Assembly: GCA_945874855.1 (NCBI GenBank)
Contig: CAMCIP010000109.1
Location: 1 to 7,616 of the forward strand
Reading direction: 5' to 3'
From: Brevundimonas vancanneytii
GTDB lineage: Bacteria; Pseudomonadota; Alphaproteobacteria; Caulobacterales; Caulobacteraceae
DNA: 7,616 bases
Shown here piece by piece: positions 1 through 5,539 of the stretch. The position numbers were made by a program, and so were the translations under genes. Each line of letters starts with the position of its first letter. Positions within the stretch are counted from its first letter, which is position 1. The notes under the pieces are model-generated. The model had not been told where the DNA came from. It was given only the letters and a program-made list of their open reading frames with translations, and ran no database searches.

Positions 1-56
1 TGGGGCAAACTAGGCGGGTGCGGCCCGGTTGAGAAGATGGGCTGGGCCCGGAGCGC
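1..56. other. Short flank downstream of the sulfurtransferase gene
   Basis: These bases follow the sulfurtransferase stop on the minus strand. They hold only a 4-bp hairpin (GGGC/GCCC, 39-49) without a T-tract in either direction. I see no gene or terminator in this flank. Confidence 0.3.
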
Positions 57-890
57 TCAGTCGACGGCGACGGGCAGATCGTCGCGGGCGCCCCACTCGG
101 CCCAGGAGCCGTCGTAGACGGCGACTTCGCCCTGGCCCAGCCGGGCTGCAGCCAGGGCGAGGATCGCGGCGGTCAGACCCGAGCCGCAGCTTGCCGTGAA
201 GGGCCGGTCAACCGGGACGCCTGCGGCCACGAACGCCGCGCGCAGCTCCGGGGCCGGCTTCAACGTGCCGTCGGCGGCGATCAGTTCGGCGAAGGGCAGG
301 TTGCGCGCCCCCGGCACATGGCCGCCGCGCAGGCCGGCGCGGGGCTCGGGTGCGCGGCCAAGGAACCGCTCGGCTGACCGCGCGTCGACGAGGGCACGGC
401 CACAAGCCAGGTCCGGCAGGATCTGCGCCGCCGCCCGCACCAGGTCGGGCCGGACCCGCGCCTTGAAGTCTGCGTGTATGGGCCGCGGGCCGCTGCCGGC
501 CTCGAGAGGCAGGCCGGCGGTGCGCCAGCCGGGCAGCCCTCCGTCGAGCACCCGCACACGGTCATGGCCGAAGGTGCGGAAGGTCCACCAGACCCGGGGC
601 GCCGACCGGACGCCGACCTGGTCATAGACGACGACCTCGTCTCCGGAGCCGATCCCGAGTGCGCCCACGGCCGCGGCAAAGGCCTCCGGCCCGGGCAGCA
701 TGTGCGGCAGGGGCGAGGCGAGGTCGGCGATCGCGTCCACATCAAAGAAGACGGCGCCCGGCAGGCGCGCGGCCTCAAATCCCGGCCGGGGATCCGTGCC
801 GTCCAGATGCCAGGTCGCGTCCACGAGTCGCAGTCGCGCATCGCCCAGTCGTGCGGCGAGTGCAGCAGGCGTGATCAGGGGATCGGCCAT
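57..890 (-). CDS. sseA: 3-mercaptopyruvate sulfurtransferase (tandem rhodanese domains)
   Basis: The 277-residue protein is a two-domain rhodanese, the usual length for this family. The family moves sulfur from 3-mercaptopyruvate to a thiol or cyanide in the cytoplasm. The inactive N-terminal domain covers about residues 4-128 and holds the RVWWTFRTFGH and VLDGGLPGW segments. The catalytic domain covers about 150-275. Its loop reads CGSGLT with the nucleophile at Cys235. This matches the CG(S/T)GxT form of mercaptopyruvate enzymes rather than the CRKGVT form of thiosulfate sulfurtransferases. Arg175 and Arg184, the latter in PEPR, have the same spacing to the cysteine as the substrate-binding arginines known from mammalian enzymes. 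The ATG at 890 was chosen because the rhodanese fold begins directly after it and a GGAG Shine-Dalgarno (899-902) lies 8 bases upstream. The frame stays open far upstream, but that part is only antisense of lipA. The gene is divergent from lipA. The family call is very sure; the in vivo substrate is inferred. Confidence 0.93.
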   Translation of the reverse strand: MADPLITPAALAARLGDARLRLVDATWHLDGTDPRPGFEAARLPGAVFFDVDAIADLASPLPHMLPGPEAFAAAVGALGIGSGDEVVVYDQVGVRSAPRVWWTFRTFGHDRVRVLDGGLPGWRTAGLPLEAGSGPRPIHADFKARVRPDLVRAAAQILPDLACGRALVDARSAERFLGRAPEPRAGLRGGHVPGARNLPFAELIAADGTLKPAPELRAAFVAAGVPVDRPFTASCGSGLTAAILALAAARLGQGEVAVYDGSWAEWGARDDLPVAVD

Positions 891-950
891 CGGTCGGGCT
901 CCACGCGCATCCGGCTTGCCTTCGCGGGCGCGACGAACGACATAGCCGAC
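891..950. promoter_or_regulatory. Divergent intergenic region, sulfurtransferase / lipA
   Basis: These 60 bases separate the two divergent start codons, so the leader and probably promoter elements of both genes lie here or just inside the opposite gene. I see the sulfurtransferase ribosome-binding site but no convincing pair of -35 and -10 elements on either strand. No clear Shine-Dalgarno precedes the lipA ATG. Shared control of the two genes is possible but is inference from geometry only. Confidence 0.4.
899..904 (-). promoter_or_regulatory. Shine-Dalgarno of the sulfurtransferase gene
   Basis: On the minus strand the sequence GTGGAG ends 8 bases before the ATG at 890. It decides the start in a frame that otherwise remains open for another thousand bases across lipA. 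Confidence 0.6.
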
Positions 951-1913
951 ATGGTCACCCTGATCGACGCCCTGACGAAGTCGCCCGCGGCGCTGCGGCA
1001 CCCCGAGAAGCAGAACCGGCCCGAGACGGCGGTGCTGCGCAAGCCCGACTGGCTGCGCGTCAAGGCGCCCGGCTCGGGCCAGTACAATGCGACCAAGGCG
1101 ATCGTGAAGGACAAGGGGCTGGTCACCGTCTGCGAGGAGGCGGCCTGCCCGAACATCGGCGAGTGCTGGAGCCAGAAGCACGCCACCCTGATGATCATGG
1201 GCGACACCTGCACGCGGGCCTGCGCCTTCTGCAACGTCAAGACCGGCCTGCCGGACCCGCTGGACCCCGAGGAGCCCGCCAAGGTCGGGCTGGCGGTGGC
1301 GCAGCTGGGCCTGAACCATGTGGTGATCACCTCGGTCGACCGCGACGACGTGGCCGACGGCGGCGCCGCCCATTTCGCCGAGACGGTGCGCCAGATCCGC
1401 CTGCAGGCCCCGGACACGACTGTCGAGATCCTGACGCCCGACTTCCTGCGCAAGGACGGGGCGGCCGAGGTCATGATCGACGCCCGGCCCGACGTCTTCA
1501 ACCACAACCTCGAGACCGTCCCGCGGCTCTATCTGAAGATCCGGCCCGGTGCCCGCTACTTCCACAGCCTGCGCCTGCTGCAGCAGGTCAAGGAGCGCGA
1601 CCCCAACCAGTTCACCAAGTCCGGCCTGATGGTCGGCCTGGGCGAGACCAAGGAGGAGGTCATGCAGGTGATGGACGACATGCGGTCGGCCAGCGTCGAC
1701 TTCATCACCATCGGCCAGTACCTGCAGCCCACCCGCAAACACGCCGCCATCGACCGGTTCGTGACGCCCGACGAGTTCAAGGCCTATGAGGCCATCGCCC
1801 GGGCCAAGGGCTTCCTGATGGTCTCGTCCTCGCCCCTGACCCGCAGCTCGCACCACGCCGGGGAGGACTTCGCCCGGCTGAAGGCGGCGCGCGAGGAGCA
1901 AAACCGGCGGTGA
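951..1913 (+). CDS. lipA: Lipoyl synthase LipA
   Basis: This 320-residue radical SAM enzyme inserts two sulfurs into protein-bound octanoyl groups, making the lipoyl cofactor of pyruvate and 2-oxoglutarate dehydrogenases and the glycine cleavage system. All hallmark residues are present. The auxiliary cluster cysteines are Cys61, Cys66 and Cys72 (CEEAACPNIGEC). The radical SAM cysteines are Cys87, Cys91 and Cys94 (CTRACAFC). The C-terminal RSSHHA motif (298-303) supplies the serine ligand of the auxiliary cluster. The VDRDDVADGGAAHFA segment (129-143) is also typical. The ATG at 951 gives the family's usual N-terminus; no in-frame Met lies close upstream, and the ribosome-binding site is weak. 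The gene is divergent from the sulfurtransferase, and its TGA overlaps the GTG of the next gene, so it appears to head a five-gene run. No lipB is visible in the window. The identification is essentially certain. Confidence 0.98.
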   Translation: MVTLIDALTKSPAALRHPEKQNRPETAVLRKPDWLRVKAPGSGQYNATKAIVKDKGLVTVCEEAACPNIGECWSQKHATLMIMGDTCTRACAFCNVKTGLPDPLDPEEPAKVGLAVAQLGLNHVVITSVDRDDVADGGAAHFAETVRQIRLQAPDTTVEILTPDFLRKDGAAEVMIDARPDVFNHNLETVPRLYLKIRPGARYFHSLRLLQQVKERDPNQFTKSGLMVGLGETKEEVMQVMDDMRSASVDFITIGQYLQPTRKHAAIDRFVTPDEFKAYEAIARAKGFLMVSSSPLTRSSHHAGEDFARLKAAREEQNRR

Positions 1914-2203
1914 TCCGGACCGGGTCGACCATACCGGCGTGGGGGTTCGGGCTCGCCCTCGCAGCGTTCGGGCCGAACCTCATACTGGCCGTCGTGGTGG
2001 GCTGGGCCGTCAATCACGCAAAGGACGGCATCGGCAACCTTGTTGCGACTGCAGGTCTCGTGGGGTTGTGCGGCATTCTGCTTGCCCTGTCCGCAGTCGC
2101 GGGGCGTCGGCGACTGGCGGGGCTGGCGATCGGTGCAGCGATCCTGCAGCTCGCGCCCCTCGCCAGCTTCATCCCCTTCATGATCTCCTCGGCGATCAGG
2201 TAG
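1910..2203 (+). CDS. Small hydrophobic membrane protein, unknown function
   Basis: I do not recognise this 97-residue protein. It starts with GTG overlapping the lipA stop (GTGA, 1910-1913) and ends 5 bases before the next gene, so it is probably translated by coupling within the run. There is no good alternative start. Three hydrophobic stretches at about residues 11-34, 41-64 and 69-95 look like membrane helices. They are separated by a short polar turn (NHAKDG) and a basic turn (GRRR), which would place that second turn in the cytoplasm. There is one cysteine, Cys54, and no metal-binding or catalytic motif. Third positions are mostly G or C, supporting real coding, but two ATA isoleucine codons (1931-1933, 1982-1984) and several GCA alanines are unlike the neighbours and could hint at recent acquisition or relaxed selection. 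A spurious frame is possible but less likely given the close packing and helix pattern. Confidence 0.68.
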   Translation: MIRTGSTIPAWGFGLALAAFGPNLILAVVVGWAVNHAKDGIGNLVATAGLVGLCGILLALSAVAGRRRLAGLAIGAAILQLAPLASFIPFMISSAIR

Positions 2204-2208
2204 CCCGC

Positions 2209-2661
2209 TTGGCCGTCCACCGCGTCACCCGAACCTTGCCCTATACGCCCGCTCAGTTGGCGGCGCTGGTGGCGGACGTGCGGGCCTATCCGGACTTTTT
2301 GCCCTGGGTCACGGGGATGCGGACGTGGAACCCGCGCGAAGAGACGGCGGACGTCAGCCTGGTGGACGCCGAGGCCTCGGTGGGCTTTTCCTTTCTGAAG
2401 GAACGCTTCTCCACCTGGGTGCGGCACGACCGCGCCGCGCCGCGGGTGGAGGTCGGGCTGATCCGCGGACCCTTCCGCCATCTGAGGAATGTCTGGGATT
2501 TTCACGCGGTTCCGGAAGGAACGCGGCTGGAATTCCTGATTGACTTCGCCTTCCGCTCCCCGCTTCTGGACGCCATGCTCCAGGCGAATTTCGACCGGGC
2601 GGTGGGATCCTTGATCCGCCGGTTCGAGGCGCGCGCCGCGGAGCTCTACGGCAAGGGCTGA
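2209..2661 (+). CDS. Coq10/RatA-like START-domain protein
   Basis: This 150-residue protein is a single START/polyketide-cyclase-type domain of the Coq10/RatA family. In mitochondria Coq10 binds ubiquinone and supports respiration. The E. coli relative RatA (YfjG) was described as a toxin blocking ribosome subunit joining. Family marks are the VHRVTRTLPYTPAQL start, VRAYPDFLPWV (24-34) and GPFRHLRNVWDF (87-98), followed by a C-terminal helix with FDRAVGSLIRRFEARA. The start is TTG at 2209, because homologues typically begin M-x-V-H and no in-frame ATG or GTG lies closer. Only a weak AGG precedes it, so coupling to the upstream stop five bases away is likely. The expected RatB partner is not adjacent, and the lipA context fits the quinone-related role better than a toxin. 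Family assignment is firm; the function is inferred. Confidence 0.92.
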   Translation: MAVHRVTRTLPYTPAQLAALVADVRAYPDFLPWVTGMRTWNPREETADVSLVDAEASVGFSFLKERFSTWVRHDRAAPRVEVGLIRGPFRHLRNVWDFHAVPEGTRLEFLIDFAFRSPLLDAMLQANFDRAVGSLIRRFEARAAELYGKG

Positions 2662-2665
2662 GGGT

Positions 2666-3787
2666 ATGGCGGCGGGCGACTTCGACTTCGACGCGATCGT
2701 GGTGGGTGCGGGCGCGGTCGGCCTGGCCTGCGGGCGGGCGCTGGCCTCGCGCGGCCGGTCCGTGCTGGTGCTCGAGAAGGAGGGGCATATCGGCCAGGGG
2801 GTCTCGAGCCGCAACTCCGAGGTCATCCACGCCGGGCTCTACTATCCGACCGGATCGCTGAAGGCGCGGCTGTGCGTGGCGGGGCGGCGCGCCCTCTATG
2901 CCTATCTGCACAGCCGCAAGGTCGACCACCGCAAATGCGGCAAGGTCGTCGTGGCCTCCGAGGCGGGGCAGATGGACCGGCTGGAGGGCATTCTGGCCCA
3001 GGCGGCGGCCAACGATGTGGAGGGCGTGACCGCCCTGGACGCGGCGGGCGTCGAGGCCCGCGCTCCGGGCCTGCGGACCGTCGGCGGCCTCTGGTCGGCC
3101 GAGAGCGGCCTGCTGGACAGCCACGGCTATATGCTGGCCCTGCAGGGCGAGATCGAGGATGCGGGCGGATCGGTCGTGACCGGGGCCCCGTTCGAGGGCG
3201 CGACGCCCCTGCCGGGCGGCGGTTTCTCCGTGCGGGTCGGTGGCGACGGGGCCATGACGGTGACGGCGGCGCAACTGGTGACCGCGCCGGGCCTGTCGGC
3301 CCAGACGGTCGCCGCCGGCATCGAGGGCTTTCCCGCCGCACGCATCCCGGCCGGCCGCTTCGGCAAGGGCATCTACTTCCGCCTGACAGGCCGGGCCCCA
3401 TTCGAGCCCCTGGTCTATCCCCTGCCGATCCCGGGGGCGCTGGGCATCCACTATCGCAAGGACCTGGGCGGTCAGGCCGTGTTCGGGCCGGACCTGAGTT
3501 ATGTCGAGACCGAGGACTATTCGGTCGATCCGGCCAAGGCGGAGGAGTTCGCGCGCTATGTCCGCGCCTTCTGGCCCGGCCTGCCCGACGGCGCACTTGT
3601 GCCCGACTACGCCGGCATCCGGCCCAAGCTGCACGGGCCGGGTGAGCCCCAGCCGGACTTCCAGCTGCGCGGCGCCGACGACCACGGCCTTGAGGGACTG
3701 GTCGCCCTGTTCGGGATCGAAAGCCCCGGCCTGACCAGTTCGCTGGCGATCGGCGAGGCGGTGGCGGACCTGCTGGTCCATGGATGA
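2666..3787 (+). CDS. FAD-dependent oxidoreductase, L-2-hydroxyglutarate dehydrogenase-like (DAO fold)
   Basis: This 373-residue flavoprotein has an N-terminal Rossmann fold: GAGAVG at 14-19 and an acidic residue, Glu37, ending the second strand in VLVLEKE. The signature SSRNSEVIHAGLYY (47-60) is characteristic of L-2-hydroxyglutarate dehydrogenases. The C-terminal FAD-binding segment GIESPGLTSSLAIGEAVADLL lies at about 350-370. The family oxidises L-2-hydroxyglutarate, a side product of malate dehydrogenase-like enzymes, to 2-oxoglutarate and passes electrons to the quinone pool. The protein is about 50 residues shorter than E. coli LhgO (422 residues), so the substrate may differ. No signal peptide or transmembrane helix is evident. 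The ATG at 2666 lies 4 bases after the previous stop, and the end overlaps the following GNAT gene by 8 bases. The superfamily is certain; the substrate is probable but not proven. Confidence 0.9.
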   Translation: MAAGDFDFDAIVVGAGAVGLACGRALASRGRSVLVLEKEGHIGQGVSSRNSEVIHAGLYYPTGSLKARLCVAGRRALYAYLHSRKVDHRKCGKVVVASEAGQMDRLEGILAQAAANDVEGVTALDAAGVEARAPGLRTVGGLWSAESGLLDSHGYMLALQGEIEDAGGSVVTGAPFEGATPLPGGGFSVRVGGDGAMTVTAAQLVTAPGLSAQTVAAGIEGFPAARIPAGRFGKGIYFRLTGRAPFEPLVYPLPIPGALGIHYRKDLGGQAVFGPDLSYVETEDYSVDPAKAEEFARYVRAFWPGLPDGALVPDYAGIRPKLHGPGEPQPDFQLRGADDHGLEGLVALFGIESPGLTSSLAIGEAVADLLVHG

Positions 3788-4307
3788 CGTGACGTTTCGT
3801 CCAGCCGGAGCGGACGATGTGCCGGCGCTCCAGCCCCTGGTCCATCACGCCTATCGCGGCGATCGCGCGCGGGTCGGCTGGACGCACGAGGCCGATCTTC
3901 TGGACGCCGCCCGGATCGATGAGGCGGTACTGGCCGAGAGCGTGGCCGATCCCGCCCAGGTCATCATCCTGGCCGAGCAGGCCGGAGAGCTGGTCGGTTG
4001 TGTTCACGTCACGGACAAGGGCGGAGGTCTGGCCTATCTGGGCATGTTGACGGTGGCCGCCCCGCTGCAGGCCCGCGGGCTGGGGCGCCGACTGATTGAG
4101 CAGGCGGAGACGCTGGCCCTTGCCCGGTTCGGCGCGCGACGCATGGAAATGACGGTCATTGTGCAGCGGTCCGAGCTGATCGACTGGTACATCCGGCGCG
4201 GCTACCTGCCCACGGGCGAGACCCGGCCGTTCCCGGCGACCGAGCCGCGGTTCGGCATTCCCCGACGCAGCGACCTGGCTTTCGTCGTGCTGGAGAAGGC
4301 GCTCTAG
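3780..4307 (+). CDS. GNAT family N-acetyltransferase
   Basis: This 175-residue cytoplasmic GNAT enzyme would transfer an acetyl group from acetyl-CoA to an amine. Strand 4 reads YLGMLTV (87-93) and leads into the acetyl-CoA pyrophosphate loop QARGLG (97-102), an exact Q/R-x-x-G-x-G/A match, followed by the helix RRLIEQAETLALARFGA. A later WYIRRGYLPTGE segment (136-147) is the usual motif B region. The N-terminal part with GWTHEADLLD (33-42) is shared by a group of uncharacterised GNATs, but I cannot name its substrate. The start codon lies inside the end of the FAD oxidoreductase gene, so translation is probably coupled, and this seems to be the last gene of the lipA run. Its TAG stop shares the palindrome CTAG with the stop of the opposing ccdA-like gene, and no terminator separates them. 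Confidence 0.92.
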   Translation: MDDVTFRPAGADDVPALQPLVHHAYRGDRARVGWTHEADLLDAARIDEAVLAESVADPAQVIILAEQAGELVGCVHVTDKGGGLAYLGMLTVAAPLQARGLGRRLIEQAETLALARFGARRMEMTVIVQRSELIDWYIRRGYLPTGETRPFPATEPRFGIPRRSDLAFVVLEKAL

Positions 4308-5032
4308 AAGCGCGTGGTCAGGGTCGTCAGCCAGTCGGGCGAGGTCTGGACCAGCCAGGTCTCCACCTCGCGGTCGAGCCCGGTCACGATGCCGAGGCCG
4401 ACGACCAGAAACAGAAGGCCGAGCGCCAGCTTGCCATAGCGTCCCAGCGCGCCGAGCCGGCCCTTCAGTCGTTTCAACAGGGGGCGCGAGGCCAGGCCGA
4501 TACCGACGAGCGGCAGGGCGGCACCGACGCCGAACACCAGCATGGTCACAGCCACCATCGGGAGGTCGCGACCCTGGGCGGCCAGCAGGATGGCCGCGCC
4601 CAACGTCGGCCCGACACAGGGAGTCCACACCAGGCCAAGCAAGACCCCCAACGCCCCCTGGGCCGGCCAGCCGCTGCCGTCGAACCGCGCCAGAGCGCCC
4701 TGGCTGCCCGACGTCAGGCGTGACCCGGCCCCGGCGACCCAGGTCTGCAGCGGCGGGATGGCGAGGATCAGACCCAGACCGATCATGACGACGCCGCCGA
4801 ACAGGCGGAAGGCCTCTGCATCCAGGCCCAGGGTGAAGCTCAGGGCGGCGACCACCAGACCCACGAGGGTGAAGCTGAGCGCCAGCCCCAGCCCCAGAGC
4901 GACCGGGCCGAAGGCGCTGCGGCTGCGCGCCGTCGTGAACACGACCGGCAGCAGGGGCAGGACGCAGGGCGAGAGCACCGTCAGCAGGCCGGCGACGAAG
5001 GCCAGACCCAGGTTCAGGTCGCCGCCGCTCAC
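4304..5032 (-). CDS. CcdA/DsbD-type inner-membrane thiol electron carrier
   Basis: This 242-residue integral membrane protein belongs to the CcdA/DsbD transmembrane family, which takes electrons from cytoplasmic thioredoxin and delivers them to periplasmic thiol proteins. About six helices are visible, near residues 8-30, 42-68, 75-93, 126-151, 156-180 and 200-218. The two redox cysteines are in the expected places: Cys23 in LSPCVLPLLP of the first helix and Cys139 in VWTPCVGPTLGAA of the fourth. The start is GTG at 5032, overlapping the stop of the upstream thioredoxin gene (GTGA on the minus strand). The frame is open further upstream, but that stretch only shadows the thioredoxin gene and reads as non-protein-like. 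No cytochrome c maturation genes are nearby, so the role may be thiol reduction or disulfide repair more generally. The stop lies in the CTAG shared with the convergent GNAT gene. Confidence 0.93.
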   Translation of the reverse strand: MSGGDLNLGLAFVAGLLTVLSPCVLPLLPVVFTTARSRSAFGPVALGLGLALSFTLVGLVVAALSFTLGLDAEAFRLFGGVVMIGLGLILAIPPLQTWVAGAGSRLTSGSQGALARFDGSGWPAQGALGVLLGLVWTPCVGPTLGAAILLAAQGRDLPMVAVTMLVFGVGAALPLVGIGLASRPLLKRLKGRLGALGRYGKLALGLLFLVVGLGIVTGLDREVETWLVQTSPDWLTTLTTRF

Positions 5033-5439
5033 CGGGTCGTGTCGATCAGGGCGGCAATCTCCGAGGCGCGCGTGTCGGCGACCAGAATGCCCGTCATGCG
5101 CGTCCCGCGATAGGCGATCAGCGTGCTCTGTCGCGGTGCCCGAAAGCGACGGACCTCCTCCGTCTGGGTGTCGAAGTCGACGCGGAAGACAATGAGGTCC
5201 GCGTTGTCGGCCCGCGCCGTCAGTCGCTCCAGCACTGTTTCCTGGGCCTGACAGGTCGAACACCAGGCGGCATAGACATCGACGAGGATGCGCCGATCCT
5301 CGGCCTGGGCCCGCTCGAACGCGGCCCGGGTAAAGGGCACATAGGTCGATGCGGCCGGTGCGGGGCGGGCAAGGGACACGGCGGCCACACCGGCGCTCAT
5401 CAGGGCGAGGGCGGCGGCGAGGGCGAAGCGGCGGGTCAT
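5029..5439 (-). CDS. Exported thioredoxin-fold protein (periplasmic, paired with CcdA-like carrier)
   Basis: This 136-residue protein starts at ATG 5439, with a GGAGAG Shine-Dalgarno 5 bases upstream; an in-frame Met 15 codons earlier lacks such support. Residues 1-30 form a signal peptide: basic MTRR, a hydrophobic core of Ala and Leu, and an ARPAPAA end suited to signal peptidase I cleavage. The mature part is a thioredoxin fold with VDVYAAWCSTCQAQE. The redox cysteines are Cys60 and Cys63, and the C-S-T-C pair differs from the C-G-P-C of cytoplasmic thioredoxin. At the position where thioredoxins carry the cis-proline before TL, this protein has Ser105 (RQSTLIAY). The gene is translationally coupled to the CcdA-like carrier by a GTGA overlap. 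The likely role is a periplasmic thiol reductant fed by that carrier; the final target is unknown. DsbD-gamma-like or TlpA-like alternatives are not excluded. Confidence 0.92.
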   Translation of the reverse strand: MTRRFALAAALALMSAGVAAVSLARPAPAASTYVPFTRAAFERAQAEDRRILVDVYAAWCSTCQAQETVLERLTARADNADLIVFRVDFDTQTEEVRRFRAPRQSTLIAYRGTRMTGILVADTRASEIAALIDTTR

Positions 5440-5539
5440 GCGGGCTCTCCGGGCTGGGCGACGGTCGACACTACGACATGCCACCGGATTTCGTTACCTG
5501 CGACCTTGATCCGACGGCTGGCCAGAGGCAACGGAGGCC
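5440..5539. promoter_or_regulatory. Divergent intergenic region, thioredoxin gene / second GNAT gene
   Basis: One hundred bases separate two divergent start codons and must hold or adjoin the control regions of both. I see the ribosome-binding sites at each end (GGAGAG for the minus-strand gene; AGAGG and GGAGG for the plus-strand gene). The central part is less GC-rich around 5488-5512, but no promoter pair stands out. Confidence 0.35.
5445..5450 (-). promoter_or_regulatory. Shine-Dalgarno of the thioredoxin-fold gene
   Basis: GGAGAG on the minus strand ends 5 bases before the ATG at 5439. It supports that start over the upstream in-frame ATG at 5484, and the protein then begins directly with a signal peptide. 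Confidence 0.65.

Noticed and set aside
39..49. GGGC/GCCC hairpin after the sulfurtransferase gene as a terminator
   Set aside because: It has only four base pairs and no T-tract in the direction of transcription.
939..946. GCTATGTC on the minus strand as a -10 element for the sulfurtransferase gene
   Set aside because: It is near the Caulobacter-type -10 pattern, but the only -35-like sequence (GTGACC, 953-958) is far too close, so I do not call a promoter.
891..1901. Very long minus-strand open frame extending the sulfurtransferase upstream through lipA
   Set aside because: The extension is antisense to certain lipA codons and reads as low-complexity Gly, Arg, Asp and His-rich protein. 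The rhodanese fold begins exactly at the ATG at 890, which has a ribosome-binding site. Long empty frames are expected at this GC content.
2209..2661. Toxin-antitoxin module based on the RatA-like protein and the small membrane protein before it
   Set aside because: The small protein has no antitoxin or DNA-binding features, and the START protein sits in a metabolic gene run; adjacency alone does not support a toxin-antitoxin pair.
2354..3781. 475-residue minus-strand frame opposite the FAD oxidoreductase gene
   Set aside because: It is antisense to a gene with clear flavoprotein motifs, has no recognisable fold, and its composition mirrors the complementary codons.
2823..4628. 601-residue minus-strand frame across the FAD, GNAT and ccdA-like genes
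   Set aside because: It runs through three well-supported genes in other frames and is dominated by Arg, Pro and Gly runs typical of GC-rich shadow frames.
5033..5263. N-terminal extension of the CcdA-like protein by 77 residues
   Set aside because: The extension overlaps the thioredoxin gene, is rich in Gly, Arg and His, and contains no signal or membrane segment. The GTG at 5032 with a 4-base overlap gives the normal family N-terminus.
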